Source of the DNA: Dimorphilus gyrociliatus
Lineage: Eukaryota > Annelida > Polychaeta > Dinophilidae
DNA length: 64,000 nucleotides
Direction: 5' to 3'
Assembly: GCA_904063045.1 (NCBI GenBank)
Contig: CAJFCJ010000012.1
Span: 1,364,001-1,428,000, forward strand
The position numbers were made by a program, and so were the translations under genes. The notes beneath the pieces were generated by a model. It saw only the letters and a list, made by a program, of their open reading frames with translations, was not told the DNA's origin and did no database searches. Positions 48,140-60,500 of this stretch are shown here, piece after piece. The stretch's first letter is position 1. The number at the start of each line of letters is the position of its first letter.

Positions 48140-51040
48140 GCTTCCGAAAAAGGGATATTTAGTTTTTTTTTGTATTGTTTCTTTCTTTTGTATTTTAGAA
48201 GAAATAAATTCAATTTTTTAACAAAAGAAAAAAAAAGAAATAAGAAATAGAAATAAAAATAGAAAAGTATTCTTTAAAAGTTGAAATTTTGTTCAATGAA
48301 CTTTATACAATAGGCGTTTACTCTACTATATTCCTACCTTTCTTACTTGACCGCATGATAGAAAATGATTGTAAAGAATTGGATGCTCCCTTTTAAATAG
48401 TTTTTTTTTTTTCATCTCTAAATAGGTCATAAGACATATAAGGTCATATGGAATTCATTAAAATCCCTATAAGGATCCTAGCCTATTTCATTGCACAGCA
48501 GAGTGCAAAAGAATTGTCTACGAAATAACTGCAGTAAACTGCGGACGTTTGCAGAGTTCGCTAACCTTTTATTATAATGATATAGTGACTGCTAGTATAA
48601 TATGTAAATGTAGGTAACGATAGGGCATTCAACGGCCTATTATTCCTATCTGTTCAAAAATTGTTTCTGCTCGATGTTTCCTTATCTAACTAGGACGGAA
48701 TACATACGTATTTTTTATTGACGCCGTCCTGAAGTTAGTCCTGCATCGATCAGCTGACTGCAGAGAATGTAATAACATTCAATGGGAAAAACATAGTAAT
48801 ATATTTCTCTAAAACCGATGATGATTGGCTGAAAGCGTCTAGGCCATGTTAGTTAAAACAGCGTATCATCCATTAAATTATTACGTAACATATGTTGTTC
48901 ATTGTAAATATCTTCATATATGCAGTTTTATATTTACCACATACAGTATATTTACCGGGTGAAGCAAGTACATCAAGGCCTAGAAAGTTATTTATGATAC
49001 TAGATCAGTTCAAACTGTTGTTTTTTTTATTAAAAAACAAAAATTGCCTCTTTGTAATATCTAACTGCGGAATATTCTTCTTATTATTATTATTATAACG
49101 ATTATTGTTGGTGATTCATTTAATTCCTCTTCCTTTTTATTCTAAATACAGAAATTACATAGAGCACAATTGTTTACGTTTTATTTTTCATTTACTTTCA
49201 CTCTCTCTCTCTCTCTCTCTCACTTTCTCTTCCTTCCTCCTTCTCTTTCTTTTTTATATATGTATATATTAACCGCAATTCCTCTCTCTCTCTCTCTTTC
49301 TCCCCTGTTGATTTGCCGTATATCTACTCGTACTATCTTAGATTCCATACTCAGTTAAATTAAATACGAAACAAAAGAATTAATTAAACCATAGATCACC
49401 GAAATGATACAATGAATTTGTAAGAAAAAAAATGCAAACATTATTGATAAGTGCAGTTCTTAGCTCTAAGCAATCTGTATACAAGACAGATAAATAAGCA
49501 CGACCTAGATCGTTCTAGATTAATTCTAAATATGCATATAAAATACAGAAAAATACAGATATTACTGTTTATTACTTATGCTTCATCAATCAGTAAATAA
49601 CATTTAAATAAAAACAATATATACTCAATCTTATTAGCTAAACTTCGATAAACAATAACCTGGAATATTTTTACCGGTATTTCTTTTATCTTTGTTTTTT
49701 ATAGAGTAATATACAATAATAATCAGATATACTGAGGAATACAAGCAGAATTGAGAGATTTTCTTTTTTTGGAGGGAGGAAAAGGGAGGAAAAAAGGAGG
49801 GAGGTGGGGAGGACGAAAGAGAGAGAGAATAGAGTTACAAGAATAAAATGGAATAGAGAGGGCCAAATAAAAACGATTTTTACTCTGTGTTTTACCTATT
49901 CAAATCAATAGATATTTGACTATTTTTTAACCCATAAACGAAATAGTAAATCAACGAGAAATTCTAGTACTAACCTGATCGAAAACTGAAATAAAAATGA
50001 ATAAAAAATAGAGAAGCGTCGGTGCTCTGGCGTTGTAAACAGCTGATCAGTGCATGGTGAGGCGAAAAACGTCAATAATGACGATCGTCGGGGAGAGCGA
50101 AAATATTTTTCTTCAATCTTCTTTTCAGAATCAACGCCAAATGTAGTTTACTCATTGTGTCTAATATATTATTATTTTATCTTAATCGTTCGATTATTTA
50201 TAGATAAGTAAAGTCAGAGATAAAAGATGTTGGTAATCTAGGTAAAAAATATTTGCTAAATTTCCCGGCATCCCATCCGATCTGCAGAGCGGAGAGAAAG
50301 GTCATGAACATTTGCAGAATGTGAGTCGGCGGGTCCATATATTTGTGTGTGTTTTTTTTTTACAACCAAGCCCATAAAAATATATTAACTTGCTTTAACA
50401 CCAAATTTATATCATTTGTTATTTTAATAAATTAGATTAAGCAGTAGCTTTAACTTAAGTTTAATAATATATATGTATTCTTATATACGTATGTAACCAT
50501 ACAAGTTGCTAAAGATCTTCATGCGCTGGTCACGTGAAAATGTTAATTTGATCCTTCCGTTTAATGTACGGAAGTTGATTTATAATATTTCACTCTTTAT
50601 TTCATTAATCGCTCTCTTTAAGTGAATAATTCTCTATAATTAAACAAAAAAAAAAACATAACCTATATATTTATAGGCCTAATAACTATGTGAAAAATAT
50701 CCCAAGTTCTCTTCGTATATTTTCAAAATTGCCGCCATTGACAGTCAGTGGAAGGTCAATGTGTTTTGACTAATGTTTATTCCACTTTCATTTCGTCATG
50801 CGACATCTGGTGTAAATAGCAGAGTAAATATTATTTAGCGGCATATTAGTCTATTAATAAAGCTTTTTAATCGCTAAACTATAAATAAAGTTTAACTTCT
50901 GAAATTTTTTTATTTATAATACAACATAAGCTTTTCGGAAAATGGAATATAAATGCAATGCAAAAGGAAATCATGATTTGTTTACACAATGCATTAAAAA
51001 ATCAGTCAAAAATTTTGCATATGTTTATAAATTTTAAATC
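48140..51040. other. Intergenic region with CT tracts and a GC-richer island
   Basis: Contains (CT)n runs at about 49199-49220 and 49281-49298, a G-run-rich purine tract at 49770-49830, and a GC-richer patch at 50010-50110 that may be a promoter or 5' non-coding exon of the transporter. A YY1-like GCCGCCATTG sits near 50730. No protein-coding exon is supported. Confidence 0.45.
50070..50083. promoter_or_regulatory. CRE half-site inverted repeat
   Basis: CGTCA-ATAA-TGACG, a perfect 5-base inverted repeat with a 4-base spacer, inside the GC-richer island. It resembles a pair of bZIP half-sites. Confidence 0.3.
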
Positions 51041-51046
51041 AATTAG

Positions 51047-53286
51047 TTAGGATGCTGTTAATATATCTAGAGCTATATTATAGTCATTGTTGCCATTCTT
51101 TAATGCTTCTCTAATCTTTTGGTCGCTAAAGCCTAACTGTTTTAGACTGGAGAGGTGACGTAAGTAAGTTTTTGCCTAAAAACAAAGAGAAGAGTATAGT
51201 TATTTCTTTTGTAACCGAAATAGTAAAATTATATATTTGTTCTTACTCTATCAACATTTGCCTTGTTGACGTCCAATGCATTTTCAGCATCTTGAGAGAG
51301 AGCACCTGTTTCCTCTGCTAAAGCGTTAACCGTACATAAATAATCAACAACCTGCATAAAAAAAAAACATTGTAATATAGTTAACTTTTATATATATATA
51401 TATATATGTATTTGTATAAACGTGCAAATTATATACTGTATATTTTTTGTATTGAAATTAATATATTAAGAGGAAACTTTAGTAGGAGAATCTATCTAGG
51501 ATATGGTTCAATAGTTAATAATAAATAATGACTACCTTTTGTTCGTTTTTACCAAATTTTTCAATTGTTCTCACTACAGACGATCTAGGAAATCCCATTC
51601 CAATAATAGTTCTTGCTAATATTTTACACTCTTCGTCCAAATTTACCATATCATTTCCAGTTGGCGTTGTTGGAGGAAGCGGGTTATATGGATTCCACGT
51701 CTGCAGGTTGCCGTTTTCATTAACAAAAGAATTCAGATTTTTGTCATCACCACAACTTTTTTGTGAATTAGCAATAAAAGGATGAGTGGTATCCTGGAAA
51801 TTATGCATGCAATAAAACTTAAGAACACATGTTGGTGAGGTTAATAAAAGATAAAACTAAATCTGAATGTGTGCGCACGTGCTTTTCTTGAAAACAATAT
51901 AGTATTTACTTATATAATCTAATATATAAATAAATAAATAAAAAGCAAACAAAAAAATGCAAGCAAAATTCGACACTAATATAAAAAGAGGGTAAGAATC
52001 CAATCTAATATTTAAACAAAAATGCTGCTAAATTGGCCTATATAGTTTCATTGCTGATTTAATTATTATTAAAATTTGTAATTTTGACATGTTTTTTTTT
52101 CAGACTATGTCTGAATGACATAGCTGAAATATTCAGTGAGTCAAAGTTAGCACTTGAATTAATTATATATCAAGTTTTTGTACATACCTGTCCACTTGAT
52201 GGCCTTGGGGGTGGACTTTTACTTGAAGAAAGTTGAGAATGCACATCAGGATTGGATTTGGAATTATGGACAGGCATTGAATTCATTCTACCGTTCTGAA
52301 CATCAATAGTACTAATAGGTGGAAGTTTTGATGCTCTATCATCCAATGTGTAATCTTCATTATTCAAGTTTGATTCGTTCTCTTGATTTGACACATTTTG
52401 TTGAGGAAAATCCAAGTCTTTTACAGATACAATCCTTGAAGAATTTACTGTTTGTTGAGTAGAAGAGATTGTACTATAAACTTTGTTCAATTCTTCCATA
52501 TCGTTTAGGCTTAATAGTTCAATTTTGTCAAATGGATCTTCCTCGTTTTCAAAATGAGTTAAGTCGATTTGACGAGAACTGTCTCCTTTTATGTCGCTAT
52601 TTCCATCCTTTGATGTTGCGATTATTGGAGTTAAAATATCAGGTGTATTACGTATATTATTTTGTGAGTAATTTTGTTCGCATAAGTTCTTAGATTTAAC
52701 TTTTGTTTTATTTAAATCCTCTTCTTTAATCATTTCATTATTTTCGTCCTTTTTCTTATTCTTTTCTTGTTCTTTCCTAATAGATTCTTCTTGCTTTTTT
52801 CGTTCGCCTTCTTCATGCAGTTTTACTTCCCTTAGCACTCTATCTTCTAAACTCGTATTGATCTAAAGTATTTAATAAAATGGATAATAAAATAATTTAG
52901 TTTAAATGTTTTAGTATAAATAAAATATAGATAAGTAAAGGGATCAATAATATTTTAAATAGTCTTCCTTATAAATAAATGAGACTGCCTTATAGTATAA
53001 TGAATTAAAATTGTCTATAATATTTCCTACTTAATTTGCTTCCATTATACATATAAATAAGCTAAATACCACCATCTACATTAATAAACTAGAGTACCTC
53101 TTGAAACAAATATTCAGATGGCTGCAAATTCGAACATTCGGGAGGTATATCGACTCTCTCAGGAACTCTAAATTTCTCACCTAATTTCCAAGTAATACCT
53201 CTAACTGAAAGATATAATTATTAGCTAAAATCTTTAACAGTTGTATGTAATAAACGATTCTTACGTGCAGATTTGTCCAAAGCCAT
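51047..53286 (-). CDS. UBAP1: UBAP1, ubiquitin-binding ESCRT-I subunit
   Basis: Subunit of the endosomal ESCRT-I complex that sorts ubiquitinated cargo. It starts at 53286 (MALDKSA) and joins an exon giving WKLGEKFRVPERVDIPPEC, a match to the N-terminal UMA region of UBAP1 that binds the ESCRT-I core. A Glu/Lys coiled segment and a low-complexity linker follow (52838-52170). The C-terminal part holds tandem UBA-like repeats (SOUBA): ILARTIIGMGFPRSSVVRTI with NEQKVVDYL (about 51630-51530), then ALSQDAENALDVNKANVD, then LKQLGFSDQKIREALKNGN with IALDILTAS at the stop, 51047-51049. Length is roughly 430 residues in six or seven exons, a little shorter than the 502 of human UBAP1. Assignment rests on the paired UMA and SOUBA regions. 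Confidence 0.85.
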
Positions 53287-53289
53287 AAC

Positions 53290-54310
53290 CAGTATTTAGC
53301 AGTTGAAGTTACATAATAAACTTTCAAAAGAAATGACAATTATATGAAAGATCTATGTAGTCTAGAAATTTTATAAATATAGCAATATGGTTTTGGTACA
53401 CGCTTCCCAGATTTATTAGACTATACAGCGGCTATAATTATAGAATTTTCACTCAAAGATGAATCATATAACCGTAAGGTTCGCAGTGAATCTGGTCTAG
53501 CTAAGAACGGTGTGGAACATGATTTACTATTTTGTATTACTCACACGAAAAATTTACAAGTCATTAGAGATAACGCAACTTTTGACTTTATCGCTATCTT
53601 TAAAGAGGAAGTAGCATTAGTTTAAATATATGAAATATTCTTTTTGATAAGCGATTTTTGATATTAACTCTGAAACGTTATGTTGACCTGTGTACATTTT
53701 ATTATTAACTTCCTAGTAGTTGTTAATGTGTTTAATTATAATTTAATTATCTAAAAGAAACATAAAACATACAGAATTAGAAAAATAATTCCTTTTTTGT
53801 ATTTATTATTTGAAATATAATGATTAATTTAAATTTTTTCTAAAGCAAAAATTTGTAAGTATATATAGTTATCCAACCCGTAGAAAGCTTCTTATTTCTT
53901 TAACCTCAGAACAAAAATGTAATGTATTAATCAGTCTAACACAAAAACTATCTGAATAATTAAATATCAAATTTCAAAAGTATATCTTATTTTTTTATTA
54001 TAGAATCCTCTTTCAATTTTAATAAAGCTTAATGATGCTGCCGCTATAGACAGAAGAGTAAAAAAGAGAGTTGTATAAAACAAGCTCAAGACATCCCCTT
54101 TCGTTATTTAATGTTTAGTTAATCTTAATACGTACACATTGATATTACCAACAAAAACGTAAAACCTAACTTGAAAAGAGATATTATTATACGTCAGCTG
54201 ACCGGTGTTTCTATTATCCTTCATTAACAAAGGCGCCAATAGTTAAGAGATATTTTATTGAATTTTATCGTTCAATTACAGTTTTACTTCAAAAATATAG
54301 AAAATTGTAA
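53290..54310. other. Divergent intergenic UBAP1 / VMA21
   Basis: About 1 kb between divergent starts. AT-rich, with no exon or clear motif cluster recognised. Confidence 0.4.
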
Positions 54311-54315
54311 CAGTA

Positions 54316-54742
54316 TGGAAAAGGATAAAGTTAACCAGTAATACTTTATTATTATATTTTGCTTATTTGGCATTAGTTTTCTAAATTTGCTACAAATATA
54401 TTATATTATCGCTCATATATATCGTTTGTGTCATATTAGAGAATCGATCGAAGCTGCTGAGAATATACTTGTTAAAGTTCTAAAGTACTCGTTAACTATT
54501 CTTGGATTGCCCGTATTTTCGTTTTTTGCTTTACAATTTATATTTGAAAGTAAAGTATCAATATCAAACTGTTATCTTACATATTTCATAATATTTTAAA
54601 CAACACAGGTTTATGCAAATTTAGTCAATCCGATAGCTACTTCTACTCAGCAATCGTTGCCGTTGTTATCATTCACATTATCCTCATAATGCTCATTTTT
54701 GAAGCAGCAAAGGTCGAAAAGAAACCACAGAAGTCTGATTAA
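54316..54742 (+). CDS. VMA21: VMA21, V-ATPase assembly factor
   Basis: Small ER/ERGIC membrane protein that chaperones assembly of the V-ATPase Vo sector. Three exons: 54316-54338, 54440-54549 and 54609-54742 (267 bases, 88 residues, frame kept across both introns). Two transmembrane helices are seen: LTILGLPVFSFFALQFIF and, after SQSDSYFYSAIVAVVIIHII, a second reaching LIMLIF. The DSYFYSAIVAVV block matches the DSYFYAAIVAVV of vertebrate VMA21 and is the basis for the call. The tail is VEKKPQKSD, with a lysine at -3. The stop codon overlaps an AATAAA at 54741, so the 3' UTR must be very short. Confidence 0.93.
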
Positions 54743-54930
54743 TAAAACATATCTATATGTATTACAGTGTGATAAAATTGATATGTAAAATTTGCTCTTT
54801 AGTGGTTATTTCTTATCATAATTATCAGTTGAGTTCTTATCTACTCTAAAAAAAATTTTTTATGAAATATATACCATCCTCTACACAGAGATCGTGAAGC
54901 GCAAAGCTTAAACACTTGAAATTTATTGCG

Positions 54931-55920
54931 ATGAAGTGTTCTGTGTGTAACGGAACATGTAAAAATCCCTTCGAATTCAGCTGCTTACATAGAATTTGCA
55001 GAGATTGTTTGAAACCTGATTATAAATTTGAAAAGAAGCAAAAATGTTATATTTGCTTACGGAAATCAACGCGTAATTTTTACGTAGATATTCCAGAGCG
55101 GAAATGTTCTACTGATAATCACATAGAAGAAGTTATTCTACAATGCGAGACTTGCAACAATACAACAGTTTGTCCAAAATGCTTAATGGACCATAGCAAG
55201 GGTCATAAATTAGTTGTAAAGCCTCAAATTATACCAAGGAATAATATTAAATATACTGAAAGAGATGAAAAGAAACGCCTGTTAGATAGGCTCAATGATT
55301 TAACAGAAGCAATAAAAAGAAGTAGGGATTATACAAAGACTACAATCGATAATAGATGTAAAGAAGCTTTTTCTGAGATAGAAGAAAGACAACGAGAAAT
55401 GCATGAACATAATGAAGACAAACATAAACAACTACTTTCAAAAATTTGTGAGTACATTGGCGAAATTCCGCTACTTCACTCTGGTGATGACGCTTTAAGC
55501 GAAAGGGAAAATGAAGTTAAGGATATAGAATATGGATTTAGGAAAGCAGACTCTGAAAGCTTATTTTACTTCTTAAAAAGTTCTGCTATCCCGAACGTGA
55601 ATGATTTGGCTTTAAATGAACATTTTAAATGTTTCTTCGAAGATGAATATATAACAGTAAATGAAGTCGCCGCGGAAGAGACACAGCAAAGAGCATATGA
55701 ATGCCCCGAGTTACCTCCAAAAACGAAGAAAAAACCAGAAAAGTGGAGTTTTTCTAAATTACTAACAAGAAAGAGTTCTGATAAACAAAATACCTTAATT
55801 GAAAAGAGTCAATTAAATGATAGTCCTAGCGTGCATCAAAATATTGTACACGAATTACAACAAAAACATTCGCAGAATGAAGCATGTGATATCCCAATTT
55901 TGCCTCCGAGAAAATCCTAA
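54931..55920 (+). CDS. RING/B-box (TRIM-like) protein with proline motifs
   Basis: Intronless 329-codon ORF from the ATG at 54931; the frame is open a few codons upstream but without another ATG. The N-terminus is a compact RING-like Cys/His array (CSVCNGTC, CLHRICRDC, CYICL), followed by a B-box (CSTDNHIEEVILQCETC, CPKCLMDHSKGH). A long charged coiled coil follows (residues about 110-190). The C-terminal third is low complexity with two LPP motifs (ELPPKTKKKPEKW and ILPPRKS at the very end) that look like SH3 ligands. This is the RBCC layout of TRIM E3 ligases without a recognisable C-terminal PRY-SPRY, NHL or filamin domain. Ubiquitin ligase activity is inferred. It lies 188 bases after VMA21 on the same strand. 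Confidence 0.85.
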   Translation: MKCSVCNGTCKNPFEFSCLHRICRDCLKPDYKFEKKQKCYICLRKSTRNFYVDIPERKCSTDNHIEEVILQCETCNNTTVCPKCLMDHSKGHKLVVKPQIIPRNNIKYTERDEKKRLLDRLNDLTEAIKRSRDYTKTTIDNRCKEAFSEIEERQREMHEHNEDKHKQLLSKICEYIGEIPLLHSGDDALSERENEVKDIEYGFRKADSESLFYFLKSSAIPNVNDLALNEHFKCFFEDEYITVNEVAAEETQQRAYECPELPPKTKKKPEKWSFSKLLTRKSSDKQNTLIEKSQLNDSPSVHQNIVHELQQKHSQNEACDIPILPPRKS

Positions 55921-56415
55921 AAGAGAAAAAAAGTAGAAAATTCCGACATTTTATCTTTGTAAAGTAATAATATTTGAAGATAACGTCATAAACTTTTATA
56001 CAGCTAAATCAAGTATAGAATATCTATTAATTGTTTTAGTAAAAGTATTCTGCCCAAGTATATTGTGATCCGTTACGTTGTGTTTATCTTTGAAAGCAAA
56101 CAACTACGTTCTTTTATATACAATCCATTACATGTTTATGCAAATAAATTAGTGAATATCATAGTAGATGCCGACTTGAATTTCTTTTAAGCTTACTAAA
56201 CGAGTTTACACTTGTAACCTTTCAAATTCAAGTTTTCCCTCTTAACCTCCCTGGATTTTTTAAATTGGACACTGCTTTAAAACACTGGAATACAAACTTT
56301 GTCCTCATTCTGGATCAATAAACATTACAATATATATACAGTACTACTATTTACCTATATAACCGTAACGGGTACTATATCTTGCAAATCAAATTGTTGA
56401 GAGTCTCGATGAAAA

Positions 56416-57518
56416 ATGACTTGTATGAGAAAAGTTATAGATGAAATCTATGGCAAGGAAACAAAAGAAGGAGTTGGAGCCGCAGTACGTCGTAGCATCG
56501 GAGGAGGAAAGGTATAATTTACAGTGTTACGTAACGATAGATCAGTATACATATAAATAACAATTGGTGTATTTTCAGTATTCAGAATTTGATCCCTTTC
56601 TTTTGCTAGATGATTTTACAGTATCCCCACCAGCCGGTTTTCCGGATCATCCCCATAGGGGATTCGAAACTGTTACTTATATGCTATCTGGTAGATTTCG
56701 GCACCAAGACTTTCTGGGTAATTCTGGCGTTATCGGTACTGGTGACATACAATGGATGACTGCCGGACGAGGTGTTGTTCATTGCGAAATGCCTGATGGT
56801 GAAAATGGAGGAAGAGGTCTTCAATTATGGGTAAACTTGTCTAGGAATCAAAAACTCTGTGATTCAGAATATCAAGATATTTCTCACAAAGACCTTCCGA
56901 TTGCTGAAAAAGACGGTGTTCAAGTAAGAATCATTGCGGGTGAATCGATGAATGTCAAGTCGAAAATCATTACGAAAACTCCAACGGTCTATTTAGATTT
57001 TACATTGAAGCCTGGATCGAAATTTGAGCAGGCAACTTTCAAAGGCTGGTCGACCTTTGCTTACATTCTCGATGGAATTATATCGTTCGGAGGAGACGGA
57101 GAAGAGAAGGATGTCTCTCGGCACAATACTGCAATTTTTAGTGATGGCGATAGTGTGCGATTCATCAACAAGGTTAGGATATTTCTATTCTATCCTCTTT
57201 TATCTTTCGTTTGTACACTTCACCCTTTTAAGGCTGTAAATAATACAATACTTCATTCCGCAGGGATCAGAAACAGCAAGATTCGTTTTTATAAGTGGAA
57301 AGCCCATTGGCGAGCCAGTTTGCCGAAGAGGTATGTTCAATTATAACAATGCGACAATAAATTACTATCAGATATCCATTGGATAATATCACACTAAACA
57401 TGTATGAACAGGGCCATTCGTTATGACAACTCAAGAAGAGATTGAGCAAGCTCTTTCCGATTTCAAAAACGGCGTAAATGGCTTTGAGAATGCAAGAGAA
57501 TGGAAATCAAAAGTCTAG
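56416..57518 (+). CDS. PIR: Pirin, iron-binding cupin
   Basis: Nuclear Fe-binding bicupin; the family acts as an NF-kB co-regulator and some members show quercetinase activity. Four exons: 56416-56511, 56579-57172, 57264-57330 and 57412-57518 (288 codons, 287 residues; human 290). Iron ligands are visible in FPDHPHRGFETVTY (two His) and GRGVVHCEMP (His and Glu). The block GLQLWVNL and the C-terminal GPFVMTTQEEI with GFENAREWKSKV match the family closely. An out-of-frame upstream ATG (56409) opens a 12-codon ORF that overlaps this start. AATAAA lies at 57595. Confidence 0.96.
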
Positions 57519-60500
57519 AATATTAAGTTCGTTACTAAAATATCAATATTTCTAATAGCTTTCTATTTAAGTAAAATACTCGATTAACACTGGTAATAAA
57601 AAATAATATTGACGTGATGAATATTCATGAGAAAGGTTAATCAATTAAATAAACACAAAAAGGAGAAGAAAATTGAAAAATTATTTATATGTTTATGCAA
57701 ATTAGGAAATAGAAAAGAGAATTTTTCATCTTCCTTATTCAATGTTCTGTAAAGTTATATGATCCGTTATAGAAAGTGAATCCAAGCATAATTTTAAATT
57801 TTTCCCACAGGAATGGTAGAGCCCCGTCCTGAAACCGTTTAAACAATTCCCCAAGTTAGATGCCCCTCCTTTCTTTTTATTTCCGTATCCCCTATCTAAT
57901 CTTACAAATTATCGGGTCCGCCCTCTTCCTTTCTCTTCCGTTCCTTTTCCTTTTGATAAATTTGATAAATGGCATAATTTTACTAATGGTATTATTGATG
58001 GAATTAGGAAAACTTTTACCTACCAAGTCAACGAATCACCTTGTTAATTATATAAGAGAACGAAAATGAAATGAGAGAATAGACAAATTGTGTTAGTTTA
58101 AGGTGAGTGAAGAATATCAAAGTATTGGCAACTATATATCCGATTATCCAGAGAGAATAATAAGGAATTTACAACTGACTGGAAATAAAATCTCCGCCGG
58201 CTATCGACCCTTCAGGATGTAATATTGTATCGAAACACCATTACGTCACGCCACTCCATTAACCGGTAGTAATTACTAGCGTAATACCATCAATTTGTCG
58301 GCTATTCGTCCACTTTCGATGCGGAGATAGCGACGTTAGCGAGAAAATAATTAAGTCAACCGCGGGCCTGCCACGTTGTCCACCAGAGGGAGTTTCTCAT
58401 TCGTTAAGGCACCTGGTGGTTTTTTATTCATTTTTAACGAGCATTTTCCTTTCTATTCTTTCCTCTCCTCCCCTTTTCTTTTCGGCTTTTTTACTTTGTT
58501 ATTATAAGTTGAATCGTTTAAGCGAATATAAAAAAACAATTTCACAATCCTGCATATTTACTGTGGAACGTTCAATCAAACGTCGATTACATAGTTCTTG
58601 CGTCTGCATTAATCAAAAGTGACTTAACGCTGAAAATCTTCCTCTGACGAGACGTCGTAAGACACTTAAATCATGACTATGATGCGTGACGTGAAATGTT
58701 GTCATGCTTTTGTGACGTCGTCACTCGAGTTTTTTGTACTCGGCGCCTCTTTTACTCTTTTTTTGTCTATATTCAATTTTCCGCCGTCTTTGACGCCGAC
58801 ATTTTTCGTCAAAAACGAACGAACTGATAAAACGTCTGAGTACAGAACGAAAAAGACGCTCTTAAGGAAAAGCAATTTCTTTTCGACGCTCCTTTTCGAA
58901 TTGACAAGGCGGAATTATAAGGTGTTATTAGATATGCTCGAGCAAACAGTTATGCATTATGCATGCACTTCGTGTATTTTCCGAATGATTGACAACTGAA
59001 CGTTGACGCCGAACGTTAATGTAATTTCACATAAGCAATAACAATTTCTTTTAAAGTCGAAAACATGGGCTGCGCGCGCCTCGTAATTATGCATACAAAT
59101 CGCACGTGGCCCGCTCCACAGGTGGTCATCTGCAAATCGTGTGAACTTGGCCGCTAGGCAATCTGCCGAACTTCAATCTTTACCTTATTTAAGAAAAAAC
59201 TACATAAGAAATAAGTATAAAAAAAGGAGCTTAAAATATATACATTATGTATATTTACATTTGTATACTTACGCTTGTACCGTACGTCTTGTGTATATAC
59301 TTGTATTATAATAGTACAGTAATAGTATATGGGTGTTTAAAAGAGAAGAGGAAATAGATTTGCTTGGCTAAAGGATAGCTTGGAGGAAGACGTCGTTCCT
59401 TGCGGCGTCCTAAAGTCCCACCCAAGAAGTAGAGTCGGGGTCAACGCGAGCGTCACTCGGAAAAGTGCTTATTTCACGTTCCACCGAACAGCTTGGCGAA
59501 ATCCGATTGCGAGTTGACGAGCATTTTTTCGAGGGGAGAATGACGTGTGGTCAACGGCGGGAGCGGTAGAGAAGTCACGCAAAGCACGTCACCGCTGAAA
59601 TTCTATTGAGAGACACCACATTAAGTGTATAAGATAATTATACCTACTTCCATTTACCACTTACCTCACTCGACTCTATCCATCTCACTGCCTCTTATTC
59701 CTTTTCTATAATAAACCACCCATTCTATCAGTCAGACCATCCCCCACCCTCTCTCTCCACCCACTTTATTTTTTTTCAACCAACTGTCCCCCCTATTCTA
59801 GGAGTCAATTTTTTCTTTCTAACTCGGCTCTAAAACCCCTTACTCCTCCTCTTTCGCTTCATATTTCGTTTACGTTACACGCTATACTTTATAGGAATTT
59901 CTCTATTAGATTTAGAGAAGGTAGGAGGGGTCGAATTAAAAAAAAAGAAAAAAAGAAAGTTTTATTTTACGAAAGACGAAGCACATGTTCGAATAATAAA
60001 AAGACCGGTAGAAAAAGTGGCGCCGACGGCAAACTAGCTGGTCCTCAAAGTGTTGGCAATAAACGCCATTTGGTACCCTTTTCTTCTTCGGACAAATTCG
60101 TTTTTTATAGGCCTATTTTTTTCTTGTACGCCAGAAAAACGACATATTGCGGCGTGTATGTTTTAGAAAATATTTAAATCCCAGCCTCTTCGCATCTGTG
60201 CGTTGAAGTCTCTTACGGGGCTAGGTGCGTGGAATGTTTTTGAAGTGTTTAGGACGTCAGATGGAAGGTACTTGTAAAATAAATATTCCGAAGACAGAAC
60301 GCTTGATATATGAGGTGAATGGAATGTCATTTATATCATGAAGAGGAAAAAAAAAGAGAAAAGAGAGAAAAAGATGAACAGAAATCTGCTACTGAATACA
60401 TAATTTCTTTTTGTTATTTATTTTAATTTATATATTATGTACGCCTTACTCCGTTACCTTTTGGAGAAAAAGAACAAAGACAATTTAAGTAACGCCTGTG

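Noticed and set aside
58673-58999. A 108-codon open frame in the dachshund 5' region
   Set aside because: It has no recognisable domain and lies in CpG-rich, likely regulatory sequence; the codon pattern looks random.
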